Shown piece by piece: positions 1 to 8,980 of a stretch of 64,000 nt of DNA. Every line of letters starts with the position of its first letter. Within the stretch, counting starts at the first letter, position 1. Below the pieces are notes generated by a model that worked only from the letters and a program-made list of their open reading frames with translations, was not told the DNA's origin and ran no database searches. A program made the translations under genes and the position numbers. The stretch comes from UBA2705 sp963977125 (GTDB lineage Bacteria; Pseudomonadota; Alphaproteobacteria; Micavibrionales; Micavibrionaceae), in NCBI GenBank assembly GCA_963977125.1, contig CAXBNJ010000002.1, positions 372,001 to 436,000 of the forward strand, read 5' to 3'.

Positions 1-176
1 GTCGCTTTAGCATCATGGTCAAAATTACTTTCAGCGGCAGCTTGTTCCATTAAATAGGCAAAATCGACCCCTGTTTTATGGCTCGCGCTTTGGACAGCAT
101 TCTGCACTCTCGCCCCAGCTCTGTGGTTAAGCGATTGTAAATATTGAACATTGCTTTGCGGCGCTGTAATACTCAT
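1..176 (-). CDS. Lytic transglycosylase domain protein, 5' fragment (truncated by window edge)
   Basis: Only the first 58 codons lie in the window; the rest runs off the left edge on the minus strand. It starts with ATG at 176, with an AGGAATGAG stretch upstream as a plausible ribosome-binding site. The visible protein begins MSITAPQS and reaches a segment VDFAYLMEQAAAESNFD, which resembles the first helix of the lysozyme-like SLT fold of lytic transglycosylases; the Glu before Ser in AAESNFD would be the catalytic acid. Such enzymes cleave the glycan strands of peptidoglycan and form 1,6-anhydromuropeptides in the periplasm. No signal peptide is apparent in the visible part. Family assignment is by motif only, since most of the domain is missing. 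Confidence 0.6.
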   Translation of the reverse strand, partial: MSITAPQSNVQYLQSLNHRAGARVQNAVQSASHKTGVDFAYLMEQAAAESNFDHDAKA

Positions 177-377
177 CTGTACTCATTCCTGTATATAGGA
201 CAGATATTACCTGTCTTCCCCTAGGATACACGCAAGAGCCATGCCAAAGTCACTTCAGATAAATGCCTTCTATAAAACGAACGACAAAACTAACGATACT
301 CACGAGCCCAAAATTTTGCTAAACTATATGCTGATTATTTTTTTGACCACCGACCCGACCACCGAAAGGCCTCTCTT

Positions 378-2117
378 ATGCTCACATATAATCCCCCCTT
401 AGACGATATGCGCCATTTACTGGAGAATATTGTTGAGTATAAAGGCCTTGAAAAAGCCGCCGAGCTTGATGATGAGATGGTTGAGGCTATTTTGACCGAA
501 GCCGCCAAATTAGCGCGCGATGTCTTAGCGCCGTTAAACCGCACCGGCGATGAATTTACAATGACATGCGAAAATGGCGTCGTAAAAACACCGCCAGGTT
601 ACAAAGAGGTTTATGCGCAATATTGCGAAAGTGGTTGGAATAGCGTACCGTTTTCACCTGATTATGACGGGCAAGGCCTGCCATGGAGCATAGCCTTCCC
701 CCTACAAGAAATGTGGCAGGCATCAAGCCTAAGTTTCGGGCTATGCCCGCTTCTTACCCAAGGCGCCGTCGAAGCGATTGACAGCCATGCCAGCGAAGAG
801 CTTAAAAATATCTATTTGCGCAAATTAATTGCCGGTGAATGGACAGGCACAATGAACCTGACAGAACCACAAGCGGGATCTGATCTGGCCGCTGTTCGCG
901 CAAAAGCACAGCCTAATGATGATGGCAGCTATGCCGTTACTGGCCAGAAAATATTTATCACTTATGGCGAACATGATATGGCGGAAAACATCATTCATCT
1001 GGTTCTCGCCCGCCTTCCCGATGCGCCAGAAGGCGTCAAAGGTATTTCTTTATTTATTGTCCCTAAATTCTTAGTTAATGAAGATGGCAGTCTTGGCACG
1101 CGCAATGATGTGATTTGCAGCGGTATTGAGCATAAATTAGGCATTCACGCCTCCCCGACTTGCACGATGATTTTTGGCGAAAATGGCGGCGCAACGGGCT
1201 ATTTAGTGGGGGAAGCTCATCAAGGCCTGAAATATATGTTCACAATGATGAATAATGCGCGGCTCTGTGTCGGCCTACAAGGCATTGCCGTATCTGAGCG
1301 CTCTTACCAAGCAGCCCTACATTATGCCCAAGACCGCAAACAAGGTAAAAATGCCGAAGGGCAGAACACCACAATTGTTAACCATGCCGATATACGCCGC
1401 ATGTTAATGACTATGCGTGCTTATACTGAGGCGGCCCGTGCCCTTGCCTATGAAGCAGGCGCACATCTAGATCGCAGCAATGAGGGCAACGCATCATCTA
1501 AAGCCCGCGTAGAGCTGCTAACGCCTGTTGTCAAAGCATGGTCAACCGATATTGCCCTTGAGGTCACATCGCTCGGCGTACAAGTTTGCGGTGGCATGGG
1601 CTTTATTGAGGAAACAGGCCTTGCACAATATTATCGTGACGCGCGGATTCTCCCCATTTATGAAGGTACAAACGGCATTCAATCCCTTGATCTCGTCTTC
1701 CGCAAAATTTTACTTGATGAGGGCACGGCGTTTAAAGAGTGGCTTGCTGATGCACGCGAGAAAACACTCTCTATTTCAAAATGCCCTGCACAAAGCGTTA
1801 GCAAAATGTCAGCCGAACTTAGCGCCGCTTATCAAGCCTTAGAAGATGCAACAATGATGCTGGGTAAACTTGCGGGTGATCATCAACATGACCGCCTTGG
1901 AGGCATCTCCGCTGTATACTTAAAACTATTTGGCCTTGTCGCTGGTGCGTCCATGTTGGCACGCAGCTTAAGCGGCATTCATGATCAAGACGGCAATAAC
2001 CGCAAAGAGTTTTATGAAGAAAAAGCCAAAACAACACAGTTTTACTTTGATTTCATCTTACCTCAAATTTACGGCTTGCTGCCCACAATACAAAACGGCA
2101 TTACGCCAGAAATTTAA
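378..2117 (+). CDS. Acyl-CoA dehydrogenase, DmdC/long FadE-like type
   Basis: A 579-residue flavoprotein that should oxidise an acyl-CoA to the trans-2-enoyl-CoA with FAD and pass electrons to ETF. The order fits the long type with an extra C-terminal domain: a short N-terminal cap, helical N domain (about 60-160), beta middle domain (about 165-275, containing MNLTEPQAGSDL), the C domain (about 285-455) and an extra helical domain to the end. The catalytic Glu is probably in the YEGTNGIQ motif near residue 428. The length and extra domain match proteins annotated as 3-methylmercaptopropionyl-CoA dehydrogenase (DmdC), but that label is often used loosely, so the substrate is not known. ATG is preceded by AAAGG at 9 nt. 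The next gene starts 4 nt after the stop, suggesting one transcript. Confidence 0.88.
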   Translation: MLTYNPPLDDMRHLLENIVEYKGLEKAAELDDEMVEAILTEAAKLARDVLAPLNRTGDEFTMTCENGVVKTPPGYKEVYAQYCESGWNSVPFSPDYDGQGLPWSIAFPLQEMWQASSLSFGLCPLLTQGAVEAIDSHASEELKNIYLRKLIAGEWTGTMNLTEPQAGSDLAAVRAKAQPNDDGSYAVTGQKIFITYGEHDMAENIIHLVLARLPDAPEGVKGISLFIVPKFLVNEDGSLGTRNDVICSGIEHKLGIHASPTCTMIFGENGGATGYLVGEAHQGLKYMFTMMNNARLCVGLQGIAVSERSYQAALHYAQDRKQGKNAEGQNTTIVNHADIRRMLMTMRAYTEAARALAYEAGAHLDRSNEGNASSKARVELLTPVVKAWSTDIALEVTSLGVQVCGGMGFIEETGLAQYYRDARILPIYEGTNGIQSLDLVFRKILLDEGTAFKEWLADAREKTLSISKCPAQSVSKMSAELSAAYQALEDATMMLGKLAGDHQHDRLGGISAVYLKLFGLVAGASMLARSLSGIHDQDGNNRKEFYEEKAKTTQFYFDFILPQIYGLLPTIQNGITPEI

Positions 2118-2121
2118 AAAC

Positions 2122-2733
2122 GTGGAAGAAAACAAACACCGCCCGCCAATACTCTATAGCTTTAGACGCTGCCCTTACGCCATGCGCGCAAGATTGGCTC
2201 TGCATTATAGCGGCGCAGACATAGAAATAAGAGATATCATCCTACGTGACAAACCGCAGCATATGCTTGATATATCGCCCAAAGGCACCGTACCCGTTTT
2301 AATTTTAAATGACGGCAAAGTGCTAGAAGAAAGCCTTGATATTATGATCTGGGCGGCGCAGCAAAACGACCCAAATAACTGGCTGAACGCAACAGATTTT
2401 TCGTTGATAGAAACCAATGATCACAGCTTCAAAGCGCAGCTTGACCGCTACAAATACCCAACACGCTTTCCAGATGAAGATTGTTCAAAAGCGCAGCAAA
2501 ATTGTGATGCATATTTCAAAGAAATAAATGAGATTATCGCGCATAAAGGACAACTTGGCGGCCTTACAGATTACGCAATTTTTCCGTTCATCCGCCAATG
2601 CGCCAATGTTGACAGGAACTGGTTTGATGCACGACCTTACGCCGCTTTGCAAAGCTGGCTCGAAGCCCATTTAGGCAGTGAAGCTTTCACAAGCATTATG
2701 CACAAGCAACCTATTTTTGTTCCTGACTCTTAA
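2122..2733 (+). CDS. Glutathione S-transferase N-terminal domain protein
   Basis: A 203-residue cytosolic protein with a thioredoxin-fold N-terminal domain (about 7-85) and a helical C-terminal domain. The segment YSFRRCPYAMRARLAL carries the CPY motif expected at the active site of omega- or beta-like GSTs, followed by the cis-proline motif KGTVPVL and the Glu-Ser pair (LEESLDI) that binds the glutathione gamma-glutamate. I chose the GTG at 2122, just after the acyl-CoA dehydrogenase stop, because the reading frame upstream overlaps the dehydrogenase and the family's beta-strand starts a few residues after this GTG. Probably a glutathione-dependent thiol transferase or dehalogenase-like enzyme; the substrate is unknown. 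Its 3' end converges with the TPM gene, leaving only 12 nt between stops. Confidence 0.75.
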   Translation: MEENKHRPPILYSFRRCPYAMRARLALHYSGADIEIRDIILRDKPQHMLDISPKGTVPVLILNDGKVLEESLDIMIWAAQQNDPNNWLNATDFSLIETNDHSFKAQLDRYKYPTRFPDEDCSKAQQNCDAYFKEINEIIAHKGQLGGLTDYAIFPFIRQCANVDRNWFDARPYAALQSWLEAHLGSEAFTSIMHKQPIFVPDS

Positions 2734-2745
2734 ACACACCACGAC

Positions 2746-3789
2746 TTAAGGCGCAGCATTTTTACGCTCAAATGGATAGCCATTGCGATCAAATATCAAA
2801 TCAGCAAAAGCAAAACTATACGGTCCATTTAAGTAAGGGTAAGCCTCATCAAAATGCCAGGCATTTTCATGGTTAAATCGTATCGCCTTTTGCATCATAG
2901 TCAGGTCAAGCGCCCAGCGCCCATTTTGAGTGTGAAAGAAATAAGGCACACATTGACGGTTCGTAATCGCAAAACGAATAACCGCAAAATCCCCATTAAT
3001 AAATGTACGACCCGGCAAGCATTGTTTGATGTTGCGCGCTTCATTATCCATTTGCGCCGCCGTCACCGTCCATTTAGACATCATAAGCTGTGTTTCGAGT
3101 GTAAAAAAGCGCTTATAAGGGCTCGCATCGCGCGCCTCTAACGAAGCCATATATAACCCCATAACACCCTCTGGGCTATTTGAAGCCTTACTATACCCGA
3201 CTCCTTCGCGGGCTTTATAGTCAGCCACATATCCCGAACCTATTTCTGCATCATTCGTAGCGCCCGCGCCAATTGATATACTCTCACGAGGAGGCATAAA
3301 GGCTTTACGCTGCGTGGCCTCTTGCGCACGGGTAAACATCATCTCACTCGTCGCCAATATGCCATCACTTACACGCCCCGCTTTAAAAAACGGTATCATT
3401 TGACGATGTTCAATATAAGAGAGAAAAGCATCTGTATAGACAGGGCTAAGCGCCGCTGAAATTTCTAAACGTAACTTATGACCTTTGGCATCAACCACCA
3501 ATAAAATACCACGTCCTGATTGACTAAATTCGCCGACTTTTCTGTCGACAAACAATTGATGGCTAACAAGGTTTATATCTATTTCTTGCAGCAAATTAAG
3601 CGTTGTTACACGATAATCAATATCATAGGCTTCTAACAACTTAGCGTGATATTGCGTCAGGGAGTCTATTTGCTGTGGGGTTAATATCTTTGCGCTGTCA
3701 TAAACTGTTTTTTTATCCATCTGCGGTAGACCATAAAAAAAGATACAGATAGCCAAAGTCATCAATGTAATAAAAATAAGGCGGCGCAT
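2746..3789 (-). CDS. TPM-domain membrane-anchored protein (YgcG-like)
   Basis: A 347-residue protein with an N-terminal hydrophobic segment (residues 2-20: signal peptide or anchor) followed by a TPM domain (about 28-160). The segment from ILTPQQIDSL through GRGILLVVDAKGHKLRLEIS is typical of the family, also called TPM_phosphatase. The C-terminal half (about 165-347) has no family I recognise and lacks the glycine-rich tail often found in YgcG proteins. TPM proteins are commonly encoded next to LemA, as here: the lemA-like gene ends 51 nt upstream and is co-directional. The molecular role of bacterial TPM proteins is poorly defined; envelope or membrane stress functions have been suggested. 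The operon is DUF2089 - LemA - TPM. Confidence 0.72.
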   Translation of the reverse strand: MRRLIFITLMTLAICIFFYGLPQMDKKTVYDSAKILTPQQIDSLTQYHAKLLEAYDIDYRVTTLNLLQEIDINLVSHQLFVDRKVGEFSQSGRGILLVVDAKGHKLRLEISAALSPVYTDAFLSYIEHRQMIPFFKAGRVSDGILATSEMMFTRAQEATQRKAFMPPRESISIGAGATNDAEIGSGYVADYKAREGVGYSKASNSPEGVMGLYMASLEARDASPYKRFFTLETQLMMSKWTVTAAQMDNEARNIKQCLPGRTFINGDFAVIRFAITNRQCVPYFFHTQNGRWALDLTMMQKAIRFNHENAWHFDEAYPYLNGPYSFAFADLIFDRNGYPFERKNAAP

Positions 3790-3840
3790 TACTTTAGTCC
3801 TTAACTTTCTTGCGTCAGTATTATGTCGATGCGCGGTTTA

Positions 3841-4764
3841 TTAAAACCCAAGCTTTACAGCATCTTCTGTGCCTGTTTTTGCTTCAAAATAAGCTTTACG
3901 TTTAAACTTGCCCATATTCGCGACAATAGATCCTGGCATTTTTCTTATTGCGCTATTATAGTCCTTAACGCTGTCATTAAAAGCCATACGTGAAATATTA
4001 ATGCGGTTCTCCGCGCCTTCAAGCTGATCTTGCAAAGCTAAGAAGTTATCAGCGCTACGCAAATCAGGATAGTCTTCGGCTAAGCCAAATAATTTGACGA
4101 TATCCCCTTGTAGTGCATCTTGTGCCTGTGAGAATTCAGCCAGTGCGACAGTGTCGTCAAGCTTGGATGATACACCGTCCATTGCGCTTAATGCTGCTTG
4201 TCGACTTTGCGCTATAGACAGCAATATTTTTTCTTCATGCTCGACGTAAGTTTTAACGGTTTCAACTAAATTGGGTACCAAGTCAGCACGGCGTTGATAG
4301 TTACTTTCAACTTGCGACCAGCTTGTAAACACATCTTCTTCTTTTTCAACGAGGTCATTATACAAATAAACACACCCTAAAACCGATAGCACTAAAGGTA
4401 ATAGAATAACCAATAAACTCATACCCGTTGTAATACTCTTATCCATTAATCCGACCTCTCCGACTTGATTAAGTGCTTGTGACACGTTTTGAACAGTTTC
4501 TGGGACTGCGCTGCTGCTTTGATCGCCCCCACCATAAAATATCATTATAATACCCAGCGCTGCAAAAATAGTGCCCGCAGCCATTTTACCCATTGACCAT
4601 TTACGCCGAGCATTGCTACGCGCCTGTATTGTCTCTGCCTGTGTCGCCCCCTCATCATCATGATTTAACGAGGGGTGAATATGCGCTAACATATCATCCG
4701 CCTGCGCTGCATTTATCAGCCCTTGATCTTGCATGTTTTTAATACGTTCTTCAAAGCGCACCAT
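3841..4764 (-). CDS. LemA family protein with an N-terminal extension
   Basis: A 307-residue membrane protein. The LemA domain covers about residues 130-305 and is recognised by YNDLVEKEEDVFTSWSQVES followed by RRADLVPNLVETVKTYVEHE. A hydrophobic segment at about 112-134 anchors it, and an extra one at about 56-80 sits in an N-terminal extension not present in classic LemA (about 190 residues). The extension starts with a helical stretch reminiscent of short SHOCT-like regions, which is my inference. LemA proteins form long helical bundles facing the outside of the membrane and often pair with TPM proteins. The start codon lies inside the upstream DUF2089 gene, a 14-nt overlap, so the two are probably translationally coupled. 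Confidence 0.82.
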   Translation of the reverse strand: MVRFEERIKNMQDQGLINAAQADDMLAHIHPSLNHDDEGATQAETIQARSNARRKWSMGKMAAGTIFAALGIIMIFYGGGDQSSSAVPETVQNVSQALNQVGEVGLMDKSITTGMSLLVILLPLVLSVLGCVYLYNDLVEKEEDVFTSWSQVESNYQRRADLVPNLVETVKTYVEHEEKILLSIAQSRQAALSAMDGVSSKLDDTVALAEFSQAQDALQGDIVKLFGLAEDYPDLRSADNFLALQDQLEGAENRINISRMAFNDSVKDYNSAIRKMPGSIVANMGKFKRKAYFEAKTGTEDAVKLGF

Positions 4765-5110
4765 TAATCTCCTTCATATGTCTTAGACCTTGTTCGGCAG
4801 AGATATCTCCCGTTTCAATGGACTTTAAAATAGAGTCAATTTCTTTTTCATCGGCGACCTTGAGAGTATTCATGTCTGCAATCAACACATCTAGGCGCTT
4901 ACGTAATGTCGGGTAGCTCACATCCAGTTCTTCTGCGAGTGTTTTTAAATTGCCGCCAGCCAGAACCAAAGCCTCAACAAAGCCTTGCTGCAAATGTGAC
5001 AATCGCGCCAAGCGCGGTAGAGAGAACCGACCGTTAAAATCAACACCACAGCCCCCACAAGAGAGCTGTTTAACGTGTAAGCCTGAACTGCATATTGGAC
5101 AATCTATCAT
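4751..5110 (-). CDS. DUF2089 family zinc-ribbon/HTH regulator
   Basis: A 119-residue cytosolic protein. The N-terminus carries a four-cysteine zinc ribbon (CPICSSGL then CGGCGV, residues 4-22). A helix-turn-helix-like central part follows (about 35-80, including LKTLAEELDVSYPTLRKRLD), and then a short C-terminal helical tail. This is the layout of DUF2089 proteins, predicted transcriptional regulators. It overlaps the start of the LemA-like gene by 14 nt and probably controls that operon, as DUF2089-LemA-TPM arrangements suggest. The regulatory role is inferred from the HTH and the gene order, not shown. The region upstream of the start (5111-5160) is very AT-rich and should hold the promoter. 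Confidence 0.75.
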   Translation of the reverse strand: MIDCPICSSGLHVKQLSCGGCGVDFNGRFSLPRLARLSHLQQGFVEALVLAGGNLKTLAEELDVSYPTLRKRLDVLIADMNTLKVADEKEIDSILKSIETGDISAEQGLRHMKEINGAL

Positions 5111-5221
5111 ATGTTCATATTAACACATAATTGAATATTTTTAATATAAATTTAAATATAATTAAACAAAGATATTAAAATGTTTAATTTTTACAAAGCG
5201 CACCCATCAATAAGCGCCATA

Positions 5222-5265
5222 GAAAACAAGGCAAGAATTGCCCTTACAGCCATCCTTGCCTTATC
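5222..5265 (-). terminator. Rho-independent terminator after the EF-hand gene
   Basis: An 8-bp stem AAGGCAAG/CTTGCCTT (5228-5235 with 5255-5262) lies about 45 nt beyond the stop of the EF-hand gene on the minus strand. In that direction the stem is followed by GTTTTCT. The loop is long (19 nt), so termination is probably moderate. Confidence 0.5.
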
Positions 5266-5307
5266 TTTAATACCTACCCATCTTTATAGTACAGATGGCG
5301 TTCTTTA

Positions 5308-5745
5308 TTATTTATCGTCGGATGTTGGTGCAGAATCTCGCTTCTTATGCATCTGATCTTTCTTCTTAGCGAATTTTTCCTTCATTTCGGCGCGCTTGGC
5401 TTCATGATGGGCTTTTAATTCTTCTGGCGTTGCTACGCCATCCCCATCACTATCCAATTCGTTAAACTTGCCTTCCATGCCGACAAGAAATTCACCTTTA
5501 GAAATATTGCCGTCTTTATCAGCATCCATTTCTTCCATCATACGCTTGCCGTGCTGGCGTTTACCTTCTTCGTCGCCATGTGGGCCTTTATCCATACCAC
5601 GCTCATGGCCCATTTTATGACCCGGTGGCGGGCCGCCTGGGCCTTCTTGTGCAAAAGACGTCGCCGCCGCACCAAGGATTGCTGCGCCAACCATTAATCC
5701 TAGAGTGCCACGTATCATCGGGCGTATATCTATTTTCATTATCAT
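5308..5745 (-). CDS. Secreted EF-hand (calcium-binding) protein
   Basis: A 145-residue exported protein. A signal peptide spans about residues 1-32 with cleavage likely after SFA. A Gly/Pro/His-rich segment follows, then two canonical EF-hand loops: DADKDGNISKGEF (about 75-87) and DSDGDGVATPEEL (about 97-109). The Asp and Glu ligands at positions 1, 3, 5 and 12 are intact in both, so calcium binding is expected. The C-terminus is Lys-rich and highly charged. Two close starts are possible (MIM or the third-residue Met); the GGAGAG site upstream suits the first. Role unknown; probably a periplasmic calcium sensor or buffer. A second EF-hand protein is encoded at 16031-16630. Confidence 0.75.
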   Translation of the reverse strand: MIMKIDIRPMIRGTLGLMVGAAILGAAATSFAQEGPGGPPPGHKMGHERGMDKGPHGDEEGKRQHGKRMMEEMDADKDGNISKGEFLVGMEGKFNELDSDGDGVATPEELKAHHEAKRAEMKEKFAKKKDQMHKKRDSAPTSDDK

Positions 5746-5872
5746 TTTGTGCTCTCCTAATATTGTTGCATAAATTTTGTTATATAAATGTAACGCTGAG
5801 TTTTGTATAAACCCTTCGTTTTATTTTGAAGTTTGTTATACTAAGCAAAATGAGTTTAGCAGGAATAAAATA

Positions 5873-7216
5873 ATGAGCAGCAAAAAAATACAATCACCAC
5901 GCGGTGAAAGCCTGAGTGAAATAGATCAAGAAATATTAGAGTCCGGTCTATGGAAGAAAATATTAATCGGCATGGTACTCGGTGTAAGCTTTGGCTTGCT
6001 GCTCTCCCCCCATAGCGGAGATATACTACGCTTTATTACAGCCGACGCACAATCAAAAGCCGAAATCCTAACCGCCATTGGTGGCTGGATAGAGCTTTTA
6101 GGCATAGTCTTTCTCGGTTTAATTAAAATGGTTGTGATCCCGCTTATTACTTGTTCAATAATATTGGGCATTGCAGATTCCGGTAATGTTGGCTTTGTCC
6201 GTCGCATAGGATTGCGCATTATTCCTTATTTCATTGCGACGACGGCCATTGCCATTATCATCGGTCTAACCTTCGTCAACATCACCCAGCCTGGCCTCAG
6301 CATTGATCAAAGCTTCATAAGCCAAACCATGGACTCTGATGTCGCATCTAGCCGTTTGCCGTCTCAAACTTTTGAGGACTTAACCATACCGCAGCGCATT
6401 GCCAATATGATACCAACCAACCCTGCCAAAGCGAATGTTGATCGCAATATGTTACAAATTGTAATCGCAGCTATCTTAGTCGGTATAGCTTTGCTGCAAA
6501 TGCCCAATAGCTCTGTTATGCCGATTACCAATTTATGTCGGTCTGTACAGGTCTTAACCATGCATATTATTGGCTGGGCTATGCAAATTGCCCCTTATGC
6601 CGTTTTTGGCTTGCTTGGAAAAATAACCATAGAGCTAGGCTTTGATGCCTTAATCGGCGTGGCGCTTTATGCCGCCACCGTTATTGCCGCATTATTGGCT
6701 ATGATGGGCGTTTATCTATTGATCATTAAATTTGTTGTTGGCGGCTCTATTCGTGAATTTTTGCGCAATATTCGCGAAGTACAAATCATCGCCTTTTCGA
6801 CATCTTCATCTGCTGCGACCATGCCCATCACGATCAAAGCCTGTGAAGAAAAACTAAAACTTCGCCCTGAGATCACCCGCTTTATTATTCCCCTGGGCGC
6901 GACCATCAATATGGATGGTACGGCCCTATACCAAGCCGTCGCCGCTGTATTTTTAGCGCAAGCCTTTGGCGTGGATTTAACAACCACGGAGACCGTCTTG
7001 CTTGTTCTCACGACAATCGGCGCATCTATCGGTACCCCTGCGACACCGGGCGTGGGCATTGTTGTACTGGCCACAATCTTAACAAGCATTGGCGTACCCG
7101 CTGAGGGTATAGCACTCATAATCGGTGTTGATCGCCTGCTTGATATGTGCCGCACGACTATAAATGTCACCGGCGATGCTACAGCCGCCGCTGTTATGAA
7201 TAAATGGGTGAAATAG
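5873..7216 (+). CDS. Dicarboxylate/amino acid:cation symporter (DAACS family)
   Basis: A 447-residue inner membrane transporter of the GltP/DctA type, moving glutamate, aspartate or C4-dicarboxylates with Na+ or H+. Family motifs are intact: the serine-rich hairpin STSSSAATMP, the TM7 motif GATINMDGT, the second hairpin IGTPATPGVG and, in TM8, DRLLDMCRTTINVTGD. The Asp and Arg in TM8 bind the substrate carboxylate and amino group; DMCRT..N suggests an acidic amino acid or dicarboxylate substrate. The reading frame is open further upstream, but I chose ATG 5873: it follows an AGGA site and the protein then starts just before its first helix. The cytoplasmic N-terminus is about 35 residues. Single gene, divergent from the EF-hand gene. 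Confidence 0.88.
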   Translation: MSSKKIQSPRGESLSEIDQEILESGLWKKILIGMVLGVSFGLLLSPHSGDILRFITADAQSKAEILTAIGGWIELLGIVFLGLIKMVVIPLITCSIILGIADSGNVGFVRRIGLRIIPYFIATTAIAIIIGLTFVNITQPGLSIDQSFISQTMDSDVASSRLPSQTFEDLTIPQRIANMIPTNPAKANVDRNMLQIVIAAILVGIALLQMPNSSVMPITNLCRSVQVLTMHIIGWAMQIAPYAVFGLLGKITIELGFDALIGVALYAATVIAALLAMMGVYLLIIKFVVGGSIREFLRNIREVQIIAFSTSSSAATMPITIKACEEKLKLRPEITRFIIPLGATINMDGTALYQAVAAVFLAQAFGVDLTTTETVLLVLTTIGASIGTPATPGVGIVVLATILTSIGVPAEGIALIIGVDRLLDMCRTTINVTGDATAAAVMNKWVK

Positions 7217-7341
7217 CATTTAATAAAGATTTGCAATGGCGCTTTATTTAATGGCTGATTTAGCTTATTATACTGTGTAAATATGTGACCTTAAAGGCTT
7301 GCGCATATCGCTTCCTCATTCCATTCAAAAGTAGTGAACCC

Positions 7342-8874
7342 ATGTCAAATCCATACACACAATCAACGACAACAACAACGACAACAGCGAAGACCTCATC
7401 GCAAGCCGCCGCGCAGCCGCAAACTTTAAAGTTTAAATCTGTACGTGAACTGCGTAACGCGCTTTTTGATCTGGTAAACACATCTAAATACGCACAGGCA
7501 GAGCCCCTTGCTTTGCGCTATGTTGCCGCGCAGCCTGATGACCCGATTGGCTTAATTTGCCTTGGTATAATCTATCGCACATCAGGGCGTTATGACGCCG
7601 CTGAAATGTGTTACCGCCGCGCCTTAACGGTTGATCCTGACAATGCTTCAGCGCACACAAATTTGGGTAATCTGCTCAATGATATGGATCGCAACGAAGA
7701 AGGTATCATACATGCGCGCCGCGCTGTTGAACTGCATGGTGAAGATTTTGGCTTTCGCAAGAACCTCGCCGTACAGCTTAGGGACGCTAAATTTTTTGAA
7801 GAAGCGCTTGTCTATTATATAGAGTGCCTAAAAGAAAAACCTGATGACGCAATGCTCAATTTTGATAAAGCTTTTATTGAGCTTTACCTGCGCAAGGACT
7901 TAAAAACCGCGTGGAAGAACTTTGAATGGCGCATTAAAACAGGTAAAATAAACCTCCCGCAAATTTCCAAGTTAGAGCGTTGGGACGGCAAAAAAAGCCT
8001 GAAAGGCAAAAAACTGCTGATCGTAGGTGAACAGGGCTTTGGCGATACAATGCTAATGGTGCGCTTTTTGCCGCATTTTACTGAGCAATGTAAATCGGTT
8101 GATCTTGCCTGTAAAAAACCACTCCATATTTTGTTTAGCAGCCTTGGCGTAAGATGCCTTGATGCCAAAGACATTAAAGAAGATCAATATGATCTTTATA
8201 TCGAGATGATGAGCATCCCGCAGCATTTAGAACATGATTGGCTTAAATGGCCAAAAGGCACGCCGCTTTATATAAGTGATGCCGCAAAAGAAAAGATGAG
8301 CTTTATTAACAAGCATAACCAGCAGCGCTTAAAAGTCGGTATTGTCTGGTCTGGCAGTGTAACGTTTCAACAAAATGCTAAACGCTCCGTTCAAATAGAA
8401 CGTTTTCTGGCATTGGCGGCTAAGCATCCCAACGTTCAGTTTTATAGCCTACAAAAAGGCGAGCGTGAAGTTGATATGCGCACATCAGGCCTTGGTAGTA
8501 TGATACCCTTAGGCCACATGCTTGAGAACTTTTCAGAAACGGCCGCCACGCTTGAGCATATGGATTTGGTCATTATGACGGATAGCTCGCTTACGCATTT
8601 ATGTGGCTATCAAAATGTACCGCAGCTTGATTTGCTCAATTACCGTCCTTACTGGCTATATTTCCCTGAAACCCGCACGACACCGCTTTACGATAGCACG
8701 CGCTTCATACGTCAAGCTGAGCCTGGCGAATGGGACCCTGTCTTTGAGCATGTAGATGCTGTACTTGGACAAATATCAAAAGCAAAAACCAAGGCTTTCG
8801 ACACAGAAAAAGAGTTTAAAGCCAAAGATGTTCTAAAGATTATTGATAAAGAATTAGACCAGCGCGGCCTTTAA
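7342..8874 (+). CDS. TPR protein with GT9-like glycosyltransferase domain
   Basis: A 510-residue protein. After a Thr/Ala-rich N-terminal tail, TPR repeats occupy about residues 40-215, with typical motifs such as GRYDAAEMCYRRALTVDPDN and SAHTNLGNLLNDM. The C-terminal half (about 225-470) resembles glycosyltransferase family 9 (ADP-heptose:LPS heptosyltransferase-like), including a glycine-rich GEQGFGDTMLMVRFLP segment and LEHMDLVIMTDSSLTHLCG near the nucleotide-sugar site. Usual members have the form D-T-S-x-x-H-L-A-G, so Ser-Ser for Thr-Ser is a mild change. Such TPR-GT9 proteins are common in Alphaproteobacteria and are assumed to glycosylate surface structures; the acceptor is unknown. 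ATG 7342 is preferred over an upstream in-frame GTG because the latter has no ribosome-binding site. Confidence 0.72.
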   Translation: MSNPYTQSTTTTTTTAKTSSQAAAQPQTLKFKSVRELRNALFDLVNTSKYAQAEPLALRYVAAQPDDPIGLICLGIIYRTSGRYDAAEMCYRRALTVDPDNASAHTNLGNLLNDMDRNEEGIIHARRAVELHGEDFGFRKNLAVQLRDAKFFEEALVYYIECLKEKPDDAMLNFDKAFIELYLRKDLKTAWKNFEWRIKTGKINLPQISKLERWDGKKSLKGKKLLIVGEQGFGDTMLMVRFLPHFTEQCKSVDLACKKPLHILFSSLGVRCLDAKDIKEDQYDLYIEMMSIPQHLEHDWLKWPKGTPLYISDAAKEKMSFINKHNQQRLKVGIVWSGSVTFQQNAKRSVQIERFLALAAKHPNVQFYSLQKGEREVDMRTSGLGSMIPLGHMLENFSETAATLEHMDLVIMTDSSLTHLCGYQNVPQLDLLNYRPYWLYFPETRTTPLYDSTRFIRQAEPGEWDPVFEHVDAVLGQISKAKTKAFDTEKEFKAKDVLKIIDKELDQRGL

Positions 8875-8980
8875 TATTTTATTATTCTTTCTATATTAAT
8901 TTACTGAACAGAGATTCACGCGCATAGCGCAAACCTGCTGATAAAATATCAGCCCCATATAACGTATAATAGGTATAATC

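Noticed and set aside
7260..7481. Minus-strand frame overlapping the TPR/GT9 gene start
   Set aside because: Valine runs reflect the ACA/ACG threonine repeat of the sense strand; not a protein.
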